Origin: Cricetomys ansorgei | Lineage: Eukaryota > Chordata > Mammalia > Rodentia > Nesomyidae | Assembly: GCA_026225945.1 (NCBI GenBank) | Contig: JAMJFZ010000818.1 | Location: 383,501-447,500 of the forward strand | DNA length: 64,000 bases | Direction of reading: 5' to 3' | In this document: positions 31,880 to 43,395 of the stretch, in pieces | Layout of the letters: every line of letters starts with the position of its first letter | Numbering within the stretch: position 1 is the stretch's first letter | Made by a program: the position numbers and the translations under genes | The notes under the pieces: generated by a model | What the model saw: only the letters and a program-made list of their open reading frames with translations | Databases searched by the model: none | What the model was told of the DNA's origin: nothing

Positions 31880-32265
31880 CATTCTGGTTTTACTCCTGTT
31901 GCCATGACAAAACACTCTGATCAAAAGCAACTTGGGGGAAAACAGTGTTTATTTGGCTTACAGTTCCACACCACAATCCATCTTCAAGGGAAGCCAAGGC
32001 AAGAGCTAAAGAAGGAACCTAAGCAGAAACCATAGTGGAACACTGCTTATTGCTCACTGGCTCATGTTCAGCTAGCTTTCCTATATAGCCTAAGCCCTCC
32101 TGTGTGGGGAATGGCACCACCCATAGAGGGCTGGACCCTCCTACATCAATTAGCAATCAAGGCAAAGCTCTGCATCCCATAGACCAACCATATATGGGTG
32201 ATTGAGGTTCCTTCTTAGCAGGTGACTCTAGGTTGTGTTACCTTGATAATTAAAGCCACGCAGGA
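31880..32265 (-). mobile_element. ERVL-MaLR (MT/ORR1-like) solo LTR, nearly complete
   Basis: Reverse LTR from CTGTTGCCATGACAAAACAC through CTTGGGGGAAAACAGTGTTT, GTTCAGCTAGCTTTCCTATA, GGAATGGCACCACCCATAGA to GTGACTCTAGGTTGTGTTAC. Promoter (TATA) and polyadenylation segments are both identifiable; no internal proviral sequence. Confidence 0.75.
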
Positions 32266-32599
32266 CCTCTCCCCACTGTGCACAGCCACCTCTCTGTCTC
32301 CATTGTTCACAAGGAACATGCTTGTTCCCATCATCTGTGTTCTGCTGTGTCATGACAGGCAGGTTTCTAGAGCTTAATTAAATTTAAGTTCAAACTAAAT
32401 TCCTCCGCAAAGTGAGTCGTATGTGGGTTTAGTGTTTTCTTGTGATGCCATCTGACAATGAAGATCATCACCAAGTCTTCCAACCAGTGACACACAAGAC
32501 TATCATTTATTTTTTCACGTATTAGATAATTTTTTTCCCAGAAAGAACAGCCCTCACTGATGAGTTGGTAACTCAAGAAACAGCAGTCTACCAGGGCAC

Positions 32600-32819
32600 G
32601 GAAAGCGCCCGAGGAGATGGCTCTGCTGGTAAAGTGCTTGCTGTGTAAGCTCGAAGACCCGAGTGTGATCCTCAGAGCCCACTTTAGAAAAGCGGAGGGT
32701 AGTGTTACGATCCTGTATCCCAACACAGTGGGCGGATGGAAACACACAGGTTTCCAGGGCAGCAGAGTAGGCTATTTGGAGAGTTCCAGGCCAGTGAGAC
32801 ACCCATTTCGAAATTAAAT
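32600..32819 (+). repeat. B4 SINE
   Basis: Head GAGGAGATGGCTCTGCTGGT, AAAGTGCTTGCTGTGTAAGC, middle GATCCTGTATCCCAACACAG and AGTTCCAGGCCAGTGAGACA match a B4 (tRNA-like head fused to a B1-like body). Its CA-rich tail appears displaced to 33040-33135 by a microsatellite. Confidence 0.7.
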
Positions 32820-32935
32820 ATGTAGGTAGGTAGGTAGATGGATGAATGGATAAATGGATGAATGGATGGATGGATGATGGATGGATGGAGATAGATAGAT
32901 ATTAATGAATGGGTGGATGATAGAGATGAATAGAT

Positions 32936-33009
<74 letters not shown>
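32820..33009. repeat. Compound microsatellite TAGG/GGAT - TA - GA - G
   Basis: About 120 bp of TAGG, GGAT and TAGA units is followed by about 17 TA copies (32939-32972), 14 GA copies (32973-33000) and nine Gs (33001-33009), four repeat classes in one tract. Confidence 0.97.
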
Positions 33010-33010
<1 letters not shown>

Positions 33011-33039
33011 AGTAAAAAGGTTGATGGCATGAAGGAATG

Positions 33040-33135
33040 ACATCTGAAGTTGCCTCTGTCCTCCACAGGTTACACGCACATAAGCATGTGCACCCCCCCC
33101 CCATGAATGTGCACACACATACAAGCACAGGAAGT
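33040..33135 (+). repeat. B4/B3 SINE 3' end
   Basis: AAGTTGCCTCTGTCCTCCAC then GCACATAAGCATGTGCACCC and CA-rich sequence match the terminal part of B3/B4. It probably belongs to the B4 at 32600. Confidence 0.5.
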
Positions 33136-34199
33136 AGATACTTAACCCTTTGCACTTATTTCTTAGTTTGTAAGACACCAAGTGAGTCACTGCCGTTTGT
33201 ACAAGGCACTTGTTCGTCTTCATGAGGAATTCACGGATAGAAACATATTCGATGAGTTTGAATTTCAACTGTCCTCTCAACGACTCACCTCTCCTCGCCC
33301 AGGAGACTCTCCCACAGGTTCCTGGTCCTGTGAAATGGCCTTGGAATCTGTTCATGCCTTCCCTGCTTTCTGGTATGTCCGAAGTGTTCCAGGTTCAACA
33401 CATCAGCCTCCGGACTCACATCTGGAATCTCACTTCTCTGAACAGCGCAGGCTCCTCTTGGTGGGTATCAGAGTCTCTCGCCGACGCTGGGTTCACTGAT
33501 CAATGCTTCCAGGGTATTTGGATATACAGACTTGAGAAATCTTATTTTAAGACCCCCAAATATACCAGAGTTTCTGCTTGACCATTTGGATCAAATACAG
33601 GCTGCAGGGTTTCTCTTAAACACATCAATCTTAAAGTTGGCTTTTTTTTTTTTTTTGTGCTATACCAGAGAGCCACAGTTAGTGATGGCAACATGATTAC
33701 CAGTTTCCTTTGTCCCACAACACACACACACGCAGGCACACACACACACACCACACACACCATAAAACCTATATTTATAATGGCTACCTGTCATTACTAA
33801 AACCAACTTAAGGGTCTTTATTGTCTCACCTCTCACTTGGTTGTGCATTCAAATGACCATGTGTTAAGAGCTATGGGAATGTTATCACACCAAAGCTTAT
33901 TTATTTACTTTTGATGTGGGGGGAATTGCTTCTGTAATTTAACTTGACTTCTTCAAGTTATATAAAATATTGATAGAGCAATGGAGTGAAAACCACCATA
34001 AAACTATATTCGGATGAATTCGGACGCCTTGTCCTGACTTCCCTGGCCCCTCCCTCTCCACGGGTGACTTACACTGGGTGGTTCACCTTAGCATGGAAAT
34101 ACATCCCGTTCAAAATGATTCTGCGTTTTTAAGCGCTGGCGGCAAGGAACACATGAAGCCTGCGACACTGTAGTTCAACCGGAAGTGTTAGAAACCCTG
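33136..34199. other. Mostly unique sequence with two short simple repeats
   Basis: A T-run (about 33643-33656) and a CA tract (33719-33765) are present. No exon or larger repeat was recognised. Confidence 0.45.
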
Positions 34200-34545
34200 A
34201 GGCAGGAGCCAGGGAAGTGGTTCAGTAAATGAGGCGCCTGAAGGTCAAGTATGAAGTTCAATCCATGGAACCCATGTAGAAGCTGGCCAAGTAGGCTGGT
34301 CTATACCAGCTCTGGGGTGGGAGCTAATGGTGGAGAAAGACAGGAGCAGATTCACGGCACTCACTGGCCAGCCGGTCTAGCTGAGTGATGATCCTCAAGT
34401 CCCATGTCTCCAAAAATGAGAGCTATGAGCAAACACACCCAGCAGCGTCTTCTTCCCCTCCTCAAGCACGTGCACACACCCTACACACACAGACACACAC
34501 ACACACTCACATGTAGATACACACATACACACACTCACACACACA
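34200..34545 (+). repeat. B4 SINE, diverged, with CA tail
   Basis: CAGGGAAGTGGTTCAGTAAA, TGAAGTTCAATCCATGGAAC, CTCACTGGCCAGCCGGTCTA (the B4 diagnostic) and a CA-rich tail at 34485-34545. Confidence 0.65.
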
Positions 34546-34584
34546 AGGAAACCCCAAAGTAGCATTTCAACCACTAACAACTGG

Positions 34585-34965
34585 TGTCTTAATTTCATTT
34601 CCTGTTGCCGTGATTAAAAGAAAAACCTGGAAAAAAAAGCAACGGACGGGAGAAGAGGGTTATTCGGCTCAATCCCCGGGTTACACTCTGTCCTGTCAGA
34701 GAAGCACAGTGATAGGGACTTGAAGCTGCAACCATTGTCCAGGAACATGGAGCGAGGAATGTCCAACTTGGCTCACCGGGACCTGAGTGAGGGAATGGTG
34801 ACACCCATAGTGGGCAGATCTTCCCACCTCAATTAGGCTAACTGAGACAATCTCCAACAGAAGTGCAAGGAGGCCCATCTGATCTAGACAATTCCTCACT
34901 GAGATGCCTTTCCAGGTGATTCTAGAATGGGTCACGTTGACAATTAACACCAACCATGACAGTTG
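34585..34965 (-). mobile_element. ERVL-MaLR (MT/ORR1-like) solo LTR, complete
   Basis: Reverse LTR from TTTCCTGTTGCCGTGATTAA through GAGAAGAGGGTTATTCGGCT, GGGCAGATCTTCCCACCTCA to GATGCCTTTCCAGGTGATTC and CACGTTGACAATTAACACCA. Both termini are recognisable. Confidence 0.75.
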
Positions 34966-35221
34966 GGTCCACTGGAACGTCTGTCTGAGAGGAGCAGCCC
35001 CAGACCGCCCCTCCCTGGGCTAGAGGGAACATTCCCAGCATGTGATCAACCGGCTCTTTGCACACAGGTGTGTAGCCCAGCATGCACTGGGCACATCCAT
35101 CCACACTGTGGGCGAGAGCTTATGTAATGTCTAAATGTGCACAGTTGGATCTGTGTTTCTATAAACAGAAAATGAAGATCCAGTTTTTGCACTTAAAAGT
35201 ATCTTTTTGTCACTGGCTCCC

Positions 35222-35225
<4 letters not shown>

Positions 35226-35255
<30 letters not shown>

Positions 35256-35288
35256 ATGTGTGCACACACACGCATGCGTGTGTCAGGT
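35226..35288. repeat. TG microsatellite
   Basis: About 14 pure TG copies, then CATGTGTGCACACACACGCA, a short self-complementary TG/CA segment. Confidence 0.95.
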
Positions 35289-35599
35289 GTCAGGGTCGTG
35301 CATATAGGTATTCTATATGGCCTCAGACAGGCTGCAGTTTCTGATTGTGGCTAGCTTTATCATGAGTGCTATTTCCTTTCCACTGAAAAGAATACAGAAT
35401 CCTCTCCTGGAATGCTTTGAGGCAGAAGACAAAGGCAACTGACCTTTGGTTTAGGGGAAAAGAAAGGAATAAGCTGTCTCAAACTATGGCTGTTTCTATG
35501 CCCGGGTACACAGCAGAAGATCTAGGGACCGAGTCAAGACTCCCACCCTCTGCAGCCTGAGGAAGTTTTGTGGCCCTTTCTCCGCAGCGGAACCCTTCC

Positions 35600-35830
35600 C
35601 CCCTCCTTGTGCCAGGGCTGGATACTGCAGATGTAATTACCAAACAAATCGATAGCCCGTGTTGTGGTATGAGCATGCTTGCTAATGCGGCCTTTCGCTC
35701 CTGGGAACTTAGTTTGTGTCACATCCAGGCCGGATGCACTGCGAGCCCCAGCCCACCCGGCGGCTCAGAATAACGTCCGGAGCATTTAATCTTTCCTGTG
35801 AACAAGTACTTTATGAACAGATTCATACCG
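35600..35830. promoter_or_regulatory. Candidate conserved non-coding element
   Basis: GATGTAATTACCAAACAAAT and CGATAGCCC give paired homeodomain and forkhead-like cores, followed by GCTTGCTAATGCGGCC and CATTTAATCTTTCCTGTGAA. No repeat is recognised. Regulatory role is inference. Confidence 0.3.
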
Positions 35831-36260
35831 AGTCCCTTTGAAGCAGGCTCGGCGAGGAGTCGGGGGACTGGCGTGGGGTCAGAGAGCCAGCGTGTCTGTG
35901 GTATCTTTCTCTTTGACTTTTCTTTGCCGAGGGAGGGGATTATAATAAATGTGTCACAGGATTTTGTTTCTGGAAAAGTGGTGAATGCTCTTTTTTAAAA
36001 CCCTCTCAACTACAGTGCATACGAATTTGAGAAATAAGCTTACACCATCCAGCCTTGTCGTCTTCAAAGGGGACTTTGAATGAGGCCGGGTTTTCTGTTT
36101 TCGTATAACAGTAACCACGTGGGCTTCAAACCACTGGCCTACAAGGTGAAGCTGGACCACACGTCAGTTTAGTTTATTGATGCAAACAGAGAATCTGGAT
36201 AACTACATTAGGCAAAGACCCCCCCCTCCCCTCCTAATTACATCCCATCCAGTCTTCCTC

Positions 36261-36365
<105 letters not shown>

Positions 36366-36479
36366 TACGCGTGCCTACCACCCACCCAGCCTCGCTGCAG
36401 CTTCAGAACATGAGGCTCTCTAAGGACACTCTTAGAAACGATAGCCTGCGTTTCTTTACGCTTTCCATCCCTTCGAATA

Positions 36480-36760
36480 TTTATAAGGACCGCCATAATA
36501 ATGGAGAATGAATAACCACTGCTATAAAGCAGACGTGAACATCTGTCAAGCAATCGCTGCATACCTACAGGGGCCTGAACACTGTACGGGCTCCGTCTCT
36601 CCCAACGCCAACCAATCCACGGAGGCTACGGTCATTGCCAACCACTCTCGAGTGCTGGCCAGAGGAGGCGGGAGGCTCAAGGCCACACGGAGGTGGTAGC
36701 ACTAAGAGCTGTGGTTTGGATCTGGGTCTTTCTGAGCCCGGGGTCCAAGAATGATGTTCA
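36480..36760 (-). repeat. MIR SINE, diverged
   Basis: TGCATACCTACAGGGGCCTG, ACGGAGGCTACGGTCATTGC, GGCTCAAGGCCACACGGAGG and GCTGTGGTTTGGATCTGGGT follow reverse MIR order. Confidence 0.5.
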
Positions 36761-36769
36761 AAGTCTTCA

Positions 36770-38639
36770 ACAACCAGCAGGGTGTGGGAGTAATAATCAG
36801 AAGGATGTTGACAGTCAGGGCCGGAAGAACAGGTTCCCTGGCCAGCTCTGTGGAGCGGGTGCATCTTACAGAATGATGTTTGCTGACATGAGTCTCTCTG
36901 TACCGAGCATCTCGTAGGCCCGTGATCACAGTCTCTGACTGAGTGGCAGCCACCCTCCACCTCAGCTGTCGTGCGGAACCAGAGGCACACCAAGCATTTT
37001 TAGAGCCTGTGTATGAGACCAAAAAAAAAAAAAAAAAACCCCAAAAAACGTGGTATAGACAGACATCAGCAATGGCAGGTGATATTCAACGTGGATGGAG
37101 TCTTCTGAGAGAGGAGGCAGACAGCTTAGAAACCATGGCTGGACTCTGCTCTCAGGAGACTTACCAATAAGAAAAGGAATTGGCACTGGACTGGGAAGAC
37201 AGTTCTGTGGGTTTGCGTTTGTGTTAAATAAGACTGAGGTTAACACTAAGTAGAACGGTGCACGTGGGGCTCCGTGGGCCTCTGGCCCCAGCGCTGTGCC
37301 AAGTATGGCTGATGGCTAGAAAAGTAGTTCAAGTCGCGGGCCTTTCTAATTACCGTAGCGCATTTACAAAATTTACTTGGCATAGACAATATGCCAGGGA
37401 CTGTTTCAAAACGTGATATTTCAACATGAAAGGAAGGAAGGAAAAAAAAAAAAAAAACCTCTGTTCCTTCAATAAACTCACATTCTACAGATTAGCTGCT
37501 GACGTGATCCGTGGCATAATGAGCTAAACTCGGGGGGCAAGGAAGCACTTAAAAGACCGTTCTTCTCTGTTGGTGCGAGTCGGGAGAAATGAGCCGTGAC
37601 GTGTCGATGCCCCAGGCCAAAGAGGCCGAGGGCAGGAGCGTCTAGACTAGGAAGAGAGTTCTCCATGTATGAGGACCCAAAGAAGAGGCCGAACTCCCCG
37701 TGCTTAGACACAGCGGCGGCTGTCTGTACGGAGTCCAGGCCGCCAGCAGCAGCTGCTGCTCTGAGCCATCATACCGGACTTTACTGTCTTCTGCGCTCTG
37801 GGAGGCGGGTGGGACCCAGCGATCTCTTCGGTGAGCTAGCTCTCTGGTGACCATGATCCAAATTTAAAATGGAGAAACAGAGAGTTCAGAATGTTCAGGG
37901 TTGCATGGCCCGACACTTGGGAAAAGGAGACAAAAGAACAGAGCATGGCCATCATGAGTTTCTCTATCTTTAGGGTCATTAGCTTGTGAGAAACCTTTAA
38001 TAAAGATAATGGCACGCCAAATGGATTGTCCCTTCCGAGGTGCGCCTTTGAATTTGTTGCTGACCTGATCTTACTTCTAAGCTCTTGGGGTACATTGTTG
38101 CTTTTTTAAAAATTTTTCTGGAACATTCTAGTCTTTGACTTCTAAAGTCTTAACACTTCTTTATATAGACCTCTGCTCAAAAGCTGCTTCCTCTGGCCGC
38201 CTCTGAGTGGTCCTTCTCTTCTTGCCTCCAGCATCAGCTTGTCTTATTTGATGGCTGCCTCTGCCCACAGCATCTTGGTTACCGTGTTTAGTTGTTGGTC
38301 TCCCTCTCCTAAACTGCGGCTTCGTGGAATGGGGAAACACTGAAACAACTGCCTCATGCACTCGGTGCACCCCGCCTCCAACCTCAGCACCCCGCACACA
38401 GAAAGCACCGTCAATAACCCAAGTCAGCGAGGGAAGGACGAACAGTGCCCACCATGAAACTCCCAGAGGGGAGGACTGCTTCATTAGCCGGGTTACCTGG
38501 GATGCTGTCTGGACAGCTCCCTCTGGACGCATTTCTATGACGACACGAATTCCCCTCAGGACAGCAAGGAGAAGGGAAAGGAGAGAGTGATTCATAAAGG
38601 AGACCCAAAATGACCTCAGTAGTCAATGCAACTTGAGTG
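36770..38639. other. Mostly unique sequence
   Basis: A-runs at about 37021-37039 and 37442-37456 are the only low-complexity items. A TTTAATAAAGATAATGGC block at about 37998 is AT-rich and might be regulatory. No exon was found. Confidence 0.4.
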
Positions 38640-38990
38640 TGAGTTTGTCTTTTTCCCGTTTCTGTCACGGGATACCCGAGGCTGGCTGGCTGACTCACGG
38701 AGGAAAGAAGTTTATTTTGGCTTGTGGCTCTAAAGGCTGAGAAACCCAACATGAGGCAGGCACATTCGCTGGGGGCCTCATACTGCTTCATATCAGAGCA
38801 GAAGGAGGCAGTAAGAAAACCAGGTATAGTGGCCGAGGAAGACAGAACAGGGAGGGGGCTAATTCCCATGGCAGATAATCCAGTCCACTCGCCCAGCCCC
38901 ATGACTCAAGAACCAACCAGCAGACACAGCTGCACACGGGATCTACGGGAGCACCGGGTGCTCTTTGGCAGGGTACACACAGGTCATAGC
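38640..38990 (-). mobile_element. ERVL-MaLR-like solo LTR
   Basis: TTTCTGTCACGGGATACCCG, AGGAAAGAAGTTTATTTTGG and CTTGTGGCTCTAAAGGCTGA, then CACATTCGCTGGGGGCCTCA resemble a reversed MaLR LTR. The 155- and 163-residue frames crossing it are non-coding. Confidence 0.6.
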
Positions 38991-39302
38991 AAGGAGAGTA
39001 GCTGGGTTAGGACATCCAAGAGAAGGGTGCATGGTGAAGACGGCAGGGAAAGGAGGCGGGTACATGAGGAAGGGGACTCACGACCACAGTTGGACACTAC
39101 TCCTCATCCACAGCTCAAGGTGACGTGGAGCTTTGGGTCTCTGTGCCCTCCCTCACCACGTAGACTATGGGGCTATCTCAGTCAGGATTGAAGGCACCTA
39201 GACGTCGGGATTCCACACAGAGTGTAGCTTCACAGATGCTGCGTGTTCTCACTCTTACGTGGGAGCCGAGACAACTATTTTCACAAGCATAACATGTCCG
39301 TT

Positions 39303-39605
39303 TGTCTGGGGAGATGGCTCAGTGGCCAAGAGCACCTCTCTGCGGGCATAAGGACTTGAGTTCAAATCCCTAGAAGCCACATAGAAATCCAGGCATGGTT
39401 GTGTGTGTCTGTGACGCCAACACTGGGTACATAGCGCCCTTGCTGGCCTACTGCCAGTCTAGCCAACATCACAAACCTGTGTGCACATGAAACACGTACC
39501 CACACACTCATGTACACGCACCAAATACATACATACATTGTACCCCACGCGCACACATACATGAATACTAAGCTACACACACGCCGTACCACACACACAC
39601 TATAC
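39303..39605 (+). repeat. B4 SINE with expanded CA tail
   Basis: CTGGGGAGATGGCTCAGTGG, GGACTTGAGTTCAAATCCCT, CCAGGCATGGTTGTGTGTGT and a CA-rich tail of about 120 bp. Confidence 0.7.
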
Positions 39606-39635
39606 CATGCATACCATGTACATACACACATCCGT

Positions 39636-39639
39636 GCTC

Positions 39640-39674
<35 letters not shown>

Positions 39675-39725
39675 ACAGAGACAGAGAGGGAGAGAGACAG
39701 AGACAGAGAGAGACAGAAACAGAGA
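39636..39725. repeat. GA-rich microsatellite
   Basis: AGAGAGAGAGAGAGAGAGAC runs with interspersed CAGAGA units over about 85 bp; purine-only on the plus strand. Confidence 0.95.
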
Positions 39726-39854
39726 ATCATGGCTATGGAAGCTGGGGTTGGCAGGGCGAGAAGGGTAGGAAGAAGTTAGCAGATCATACAAACTGAGCCA
39801 GCGAGCGGGAGTCAGCTGCTGTGTTATAAAACAGCAGTGTGACTGTCCTCAACA

Positions 39855-39985
39855 ATGACTTACCGTATATTTCGAAATAGATAAGAGAGGGAATTTGAGA
39901 CGATCCCCACAGAAAGAAATGATAATCTCAGGGGCATAGGTAAGTCAGTTGCCCTGATTTTACAGTCACATGTTGTTACATGAAT
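39855..39985 (+). mobile_element. Old mammalian L1 3'-end fragment
   Basis: CCCACAGAAAGAAATGATAA, GTTGCCCTGATTTTACAGTC and ACATGTTGTTACATGAATGG parallel the L1M 3' UTR segment (AAAGAAATGATAAATG... TTACCCTGATTTGATCATTACAC). Diverged, no coding part. Confidence 0.5.
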
Positions 39986-39989
39986 GGAG

Positions 39990-41045
39990 AGCTGTACCGA
40001 GCCGCAGAACCACCGACAGCACCACCCATCAATTTAAATAGCCAAGTCAAGAATTAAAATGTAGATGCATGAAACAGAGGCTAACGCTTTTCCTGTCAAA
40101 CATAGAGAGGTTTTTTTTTGAGATCCAACTGTTGTAACTCACAATCATTTCACAAAAGAAAGTGCACTTTAAGTGTTAAGCATGGGCAAGAGAGAGACAT
40201 TATCTTTGAATAAAGCCTTTACTCCTAAGTTGGCTAAATCTGACTTGCTGAAAAATTCATAGCACTCTTTTCATGTTGCCCTTCCCCCTAATTTTGGCAA
40301 AGAAAATGGTGAAAAAGACCTTCGGTGACTGAACTTTGGACCGCTGCCCCGCACTGGATGCCCCGACCCCCACCCCCCCACCCCCATCCCCCACCCCACC
40401 CCAGGGACCCTGGATCACGACTGAATGAGTCTGCTCAGAAATAGTACAACACTTCTTGCCAAGGTTGGAAAGTCAACGTTAAGCTTACAAATCTGCTAAC
40501 CTTACAAATCCATCCATCGAATATCCCCTTCTCCCCCATAACAGAAATGACCACTTTAATAATTTTTAGGCAATTCGGGGACATTGAGTATGTTCACCAT
40601 ATCGCATAATTAAAAGGCACATCTATTCACAGAATGTTAGCCCCAACTCTGCACCCCTTAAATAGTAGCTCCCCTCTCTCCAACCCTGCTAGCCCGTAGT
40701 GACCCTTCATCCCTCTTCCTGTCTGAGTCTCCCTAGCCCGGTTGCTCGTGGAAGCAGACCGTACACTGTCACTTTTCATCTCTCTCACTGCTCCAATGAA
40801 TGGGATCTTAAGGTTGGCAGGACCGGCACTGGGAGCCCAAGGACTGATGGTTGTGAAGCGGATTGCTGGGAGCCAGCTGCAGTCCCAGTTCACACGTGGT
40901 GGTTTGGGATGCACAAGAGTCAAAGCTACGTACAGGACTCAGAAGCACATGCTCAGGGCAAGGTTAGGGCAGACCATTTGTTTACTCCAGAAATATTTAC
41001 TAAGGATCTGATAGAGAGCAATCTTTTAGTCAAGACCGGGGTCTC
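39990..41045. other. Mostly unique sequence
   Basis: A C-rich CCCCACCCCA tract lies at about 40365-40404. The region 40080-40300 is AT-rich and repeat-poor. No exon was recognised. Confidence 0.4.
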
Positions 41046-41049
41046 GCTA

Positions 41050-41330
41050 GAACCCCAGGCCTTGCTTTGAGGAGTTCACAGGCAGCTGGATTAGACATCA
41101 CACATTAAAAAGGCAGAATTTGAAGTGACTGGCACTTCTTTGGAGAAAGCTTTTGAAAGAGGTTTGGCTCAGCCCCACGTGGTTGTGAAAAGATTCTTAG
41201 AGGAAGCGATGGCTGAGCTGAGTCTTGAAGTAAGAGCTACACAGCAGAGGGGACAGAGATGACAGGGTCCGGGCAGAGCGGGGAGCAACGGTTAGATACC
41301 GCGAGAGACGGCAGAGAACGGAGACTCTCG
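41050..41330 (-). repeat. L2 LINE 3'-end fragment
   Basis: GGCTGAGCTGAGTCTTGAAG then TAAGAGCTACACAGCAGAGG and GGGCAGAGCGGGGAGCAACG are the reverse complement of the L2 3' end (CTTCAGGTCTCAGCTC...). Several CpGs are present. Confidence 0.5.
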
Positions 41331-41609
41331 CTAGAGGTGGTTCAGTCCACAGACGCTGGGGCTGAGGACGCAGGCAGGGATCTGGAGCTCTGCCGAGAGT
41401 CTGGCTAAGTCGTCTGCGTCTTTCTGTGAAGCCAGAGGTTGGTGACGTCGATGGCCTTACTGGAGCTTTCCAAAAACATTGTCATTTCAGGTCCATGTGC
41501 ATGTTCTGAGACGAAATGATTAGGTTTCATCTATTTCTTCAAGGGATTCCAGATTTCCCAGGAGGTATGAAGCCCCTGGGAGCTACTGATAGCATCTAAG
41601 TCTCCCATT

Positions 41610-41935
41610 GGTTAGGGATGTATGCGTTACTTTTCCGATTGCAGTAAAATATCAGACAAGAGCAACTTACAGGAGCGGGAGGGGTTATTCGGACTCGCAG
41701 TTGGAGGGGACAGTACACCGTGGAGGGGAAGTCGAGGCAGCAGGACTCACATGGAATCTGCAGTCAGGGAGCAGAGAGAGAGGGATTCTAAGGCTCAGTC
41801 ATTCACTCAGACCCCGATCCACGGCATGGCGTCAGCCACATCCAGAGTAGATCCCCGCTAACCCTCTCTGGAGTTTGTCTCCTAGGTGATTCTCAATCCA
41901 GTCAAGGTGGGGTTCAATTTCAACACAGTGCTCAC
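41610..41935 (-). mobile_element. ERVL-MaLR-like solo LTR
   Basis: ACTTTTCCGATTGCAGTAAA, GGAGGGGTTATTCGGACTCG, CTGGAGTTTGTCTCCTAGGT and GATTCTCAATCCAGTCAAGG form a reversed rodent MaLR LTR. Confidence 0.65.
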
Positions 41936-42067
41936 TTTGTACAGTCAGGGGATGCTGCAGACACTGGGGCGGGGTGGGTCCCGGAAGGCTGGGAACTCTT
42001 TTTATTTCCCTTCTCTTCAGATCATCCCTTGACTCTTCCCCGCCCCTGCCACCACTCACACACCACT

Positions 42068-42480
42068 GAACTCATTCTTATTCATGCTTCAAACCCTGAT
42101 CCCCAGACCTACCCATCTGGGGAAGCCCAACGTGACTCACCCATGACATCAGCCCTTTCTCGCTACACACTCTCCAGCTCCTTCCACGACACCGCCGTAC
42201 ACGGTAATTACATAACGGATGATGCAATCTGTCACTCCGAGCTATCCGAAGTCCTCCCATCTACTAAAATAAGTGTCCCTCCGTGGCGTGTGTAACTCAC
42301 CCTGTCTCTAGCTGTCGTCTCTGATTTTACACTCCTGCTTGTGGCTCATCTGACTACAGACTAAGCAAACTTTCAAATACTTGGACATGTCTTAAATCCT
42401 GATGCCCGGGTCTTAACACACTTGGACTGGCCCAGGCACATAGCGGGAGTTCGATAATATTATTATTGATCACGTGATTA
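42068..42480 (+). repeat. L2 LINE 3'-end fragment
   Basis: CTCATTCTTATTCATGCTTC, GGGGAAGCCCAACGTGACTC, GGCCCAGGCACATAGCGGGA and GTTCGATAATATTATTATTG parallel the L2 3' end through its CACATAGTAGG.GCTCAATAAAT terminus. Confidence 0.5.
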
Positions 42481-42499
42481 TTCGTAGGAGTACACTCAC

Positions 42500-42660
42500 C
42501 TATCTCATCATTATCCTTCCCACAACCACGACTTTAACACCTAGGCAACCCTCCGTTTTGTATATGAAGGTGTGACACCGGAGGACTACTTAGCCATTGC
42601 CCATGGCACAACAGGAATCGGTTTGCAGTGGGAAATTAACCTTAACAGGCTAGATTCCAA
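42500..42660 (-). repeat. MIR fragment
   Basis: CTCATCATTATCCTTCCCAC, AACCCTCCGTTTTGTATATG and CTTAGCCATTGCCCATGGCA follow reverse MIR order. Confidence 0.5.
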
Positions 42661-42947
42661 AGTCAGCCCAGCGGCTGTGTGGGGAATTGTTGGCGTCTAC
42701 AGTTTTCGGTCTACAGCCTACTGTTTCTGAAATGCGGTGGAACCTTCAGGAAAGGGGACCTCACGGAAGGAAGTGGGCCATTCCAGGTGGGGCTTGTTTT
42801 TTAGTACACCCTGACTTTTCAGCCGCTCTCTGCGTCTGGATGGCAGATACGATGTGAACAGCCAGCTCACGGTCCTGTTGTCATACCTTCCATGACGTGA
42901 TGGACCGTGTTTCTTCAAACCACAAGCCAAAATGAAAACCTCCAGCT

Positions 42948-43165
42948 GCTGGAGAGATGGCTCAGTGGTTAAGAGGACTGACTGCTCTTCCAGGACACCT
43001 GGGTTCATTTCCCAGCCCCCAAATGGCAGCTCGAATCATCCCTAACTCCAGCTGGAGGGGGTTCAATACCCTCTTCTGTCCTCAGCAGGCACCAGGTACT
43101 CGTGTGGTGCACAGACACACAAGCAGGCAACACACTCACACATAAAATAAATCTCAAACAACAAC
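42948..43165 (+). repeat. B2 SINE, complete
   Basis: GCTGGAGAGATGGCTCAGTG, GGTTAAGAGGACTGACTGCT, CAATACCCTCTTCTGTCCTC, GTGTGGTGCACAGACACACA and CACACATAAAATAAATCTCA cover the whole element. The tail form is the rat/hamster type. The A-tail continues into a purine-rich GAAAGGGAGG tract up to about 43250. Confidence 0.9.
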
Positions 43166-43354
43166 AACAAAAAAAATCAAAATAAAGCCTCATAAAAGAG
43201 AGAAAGAAAGGGAGGAAGAAAGGAAAAAAGAAATGAAGGAAGAAAAGAATTTCTTAATCACTCAGCGAATGAATATGGAATGTGCTAGAATCTTAGGACC
43301 TTTGCAAAGGAGGTCCTATCAAGCCCAGTCATTGACCAGAAACTACACCACTCT

Positions 43355-43395
43355 CTCCCCCCCTCCCTCCCTCCCCCTCCCCTCCCCCTCCTATT
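43355..43395. repeat. CCCT-rich tract
   Basis: CCCCCCCTCCCTCCCTCCCC and neighbours form a C/T-only stretch of about 40 bp, G-rich on the minus strand. Confidence 0.9.

Noticed and set aside
32705..33355. 216-residue minus-strand frame with Ser/Leu and Tyr/Ile repeats
   Set aside because: Produced by the GA, TA and GGAT microsatellite tract.
38724..39191. 155-residue plus-strand frame (and 163 residues opposite)
   Set aside because: It starts inside a reversed MaLR-like LTR and runs on into unrelated downstream sequence with no coding or splice support. MaLR LTRs carry no protein gene.
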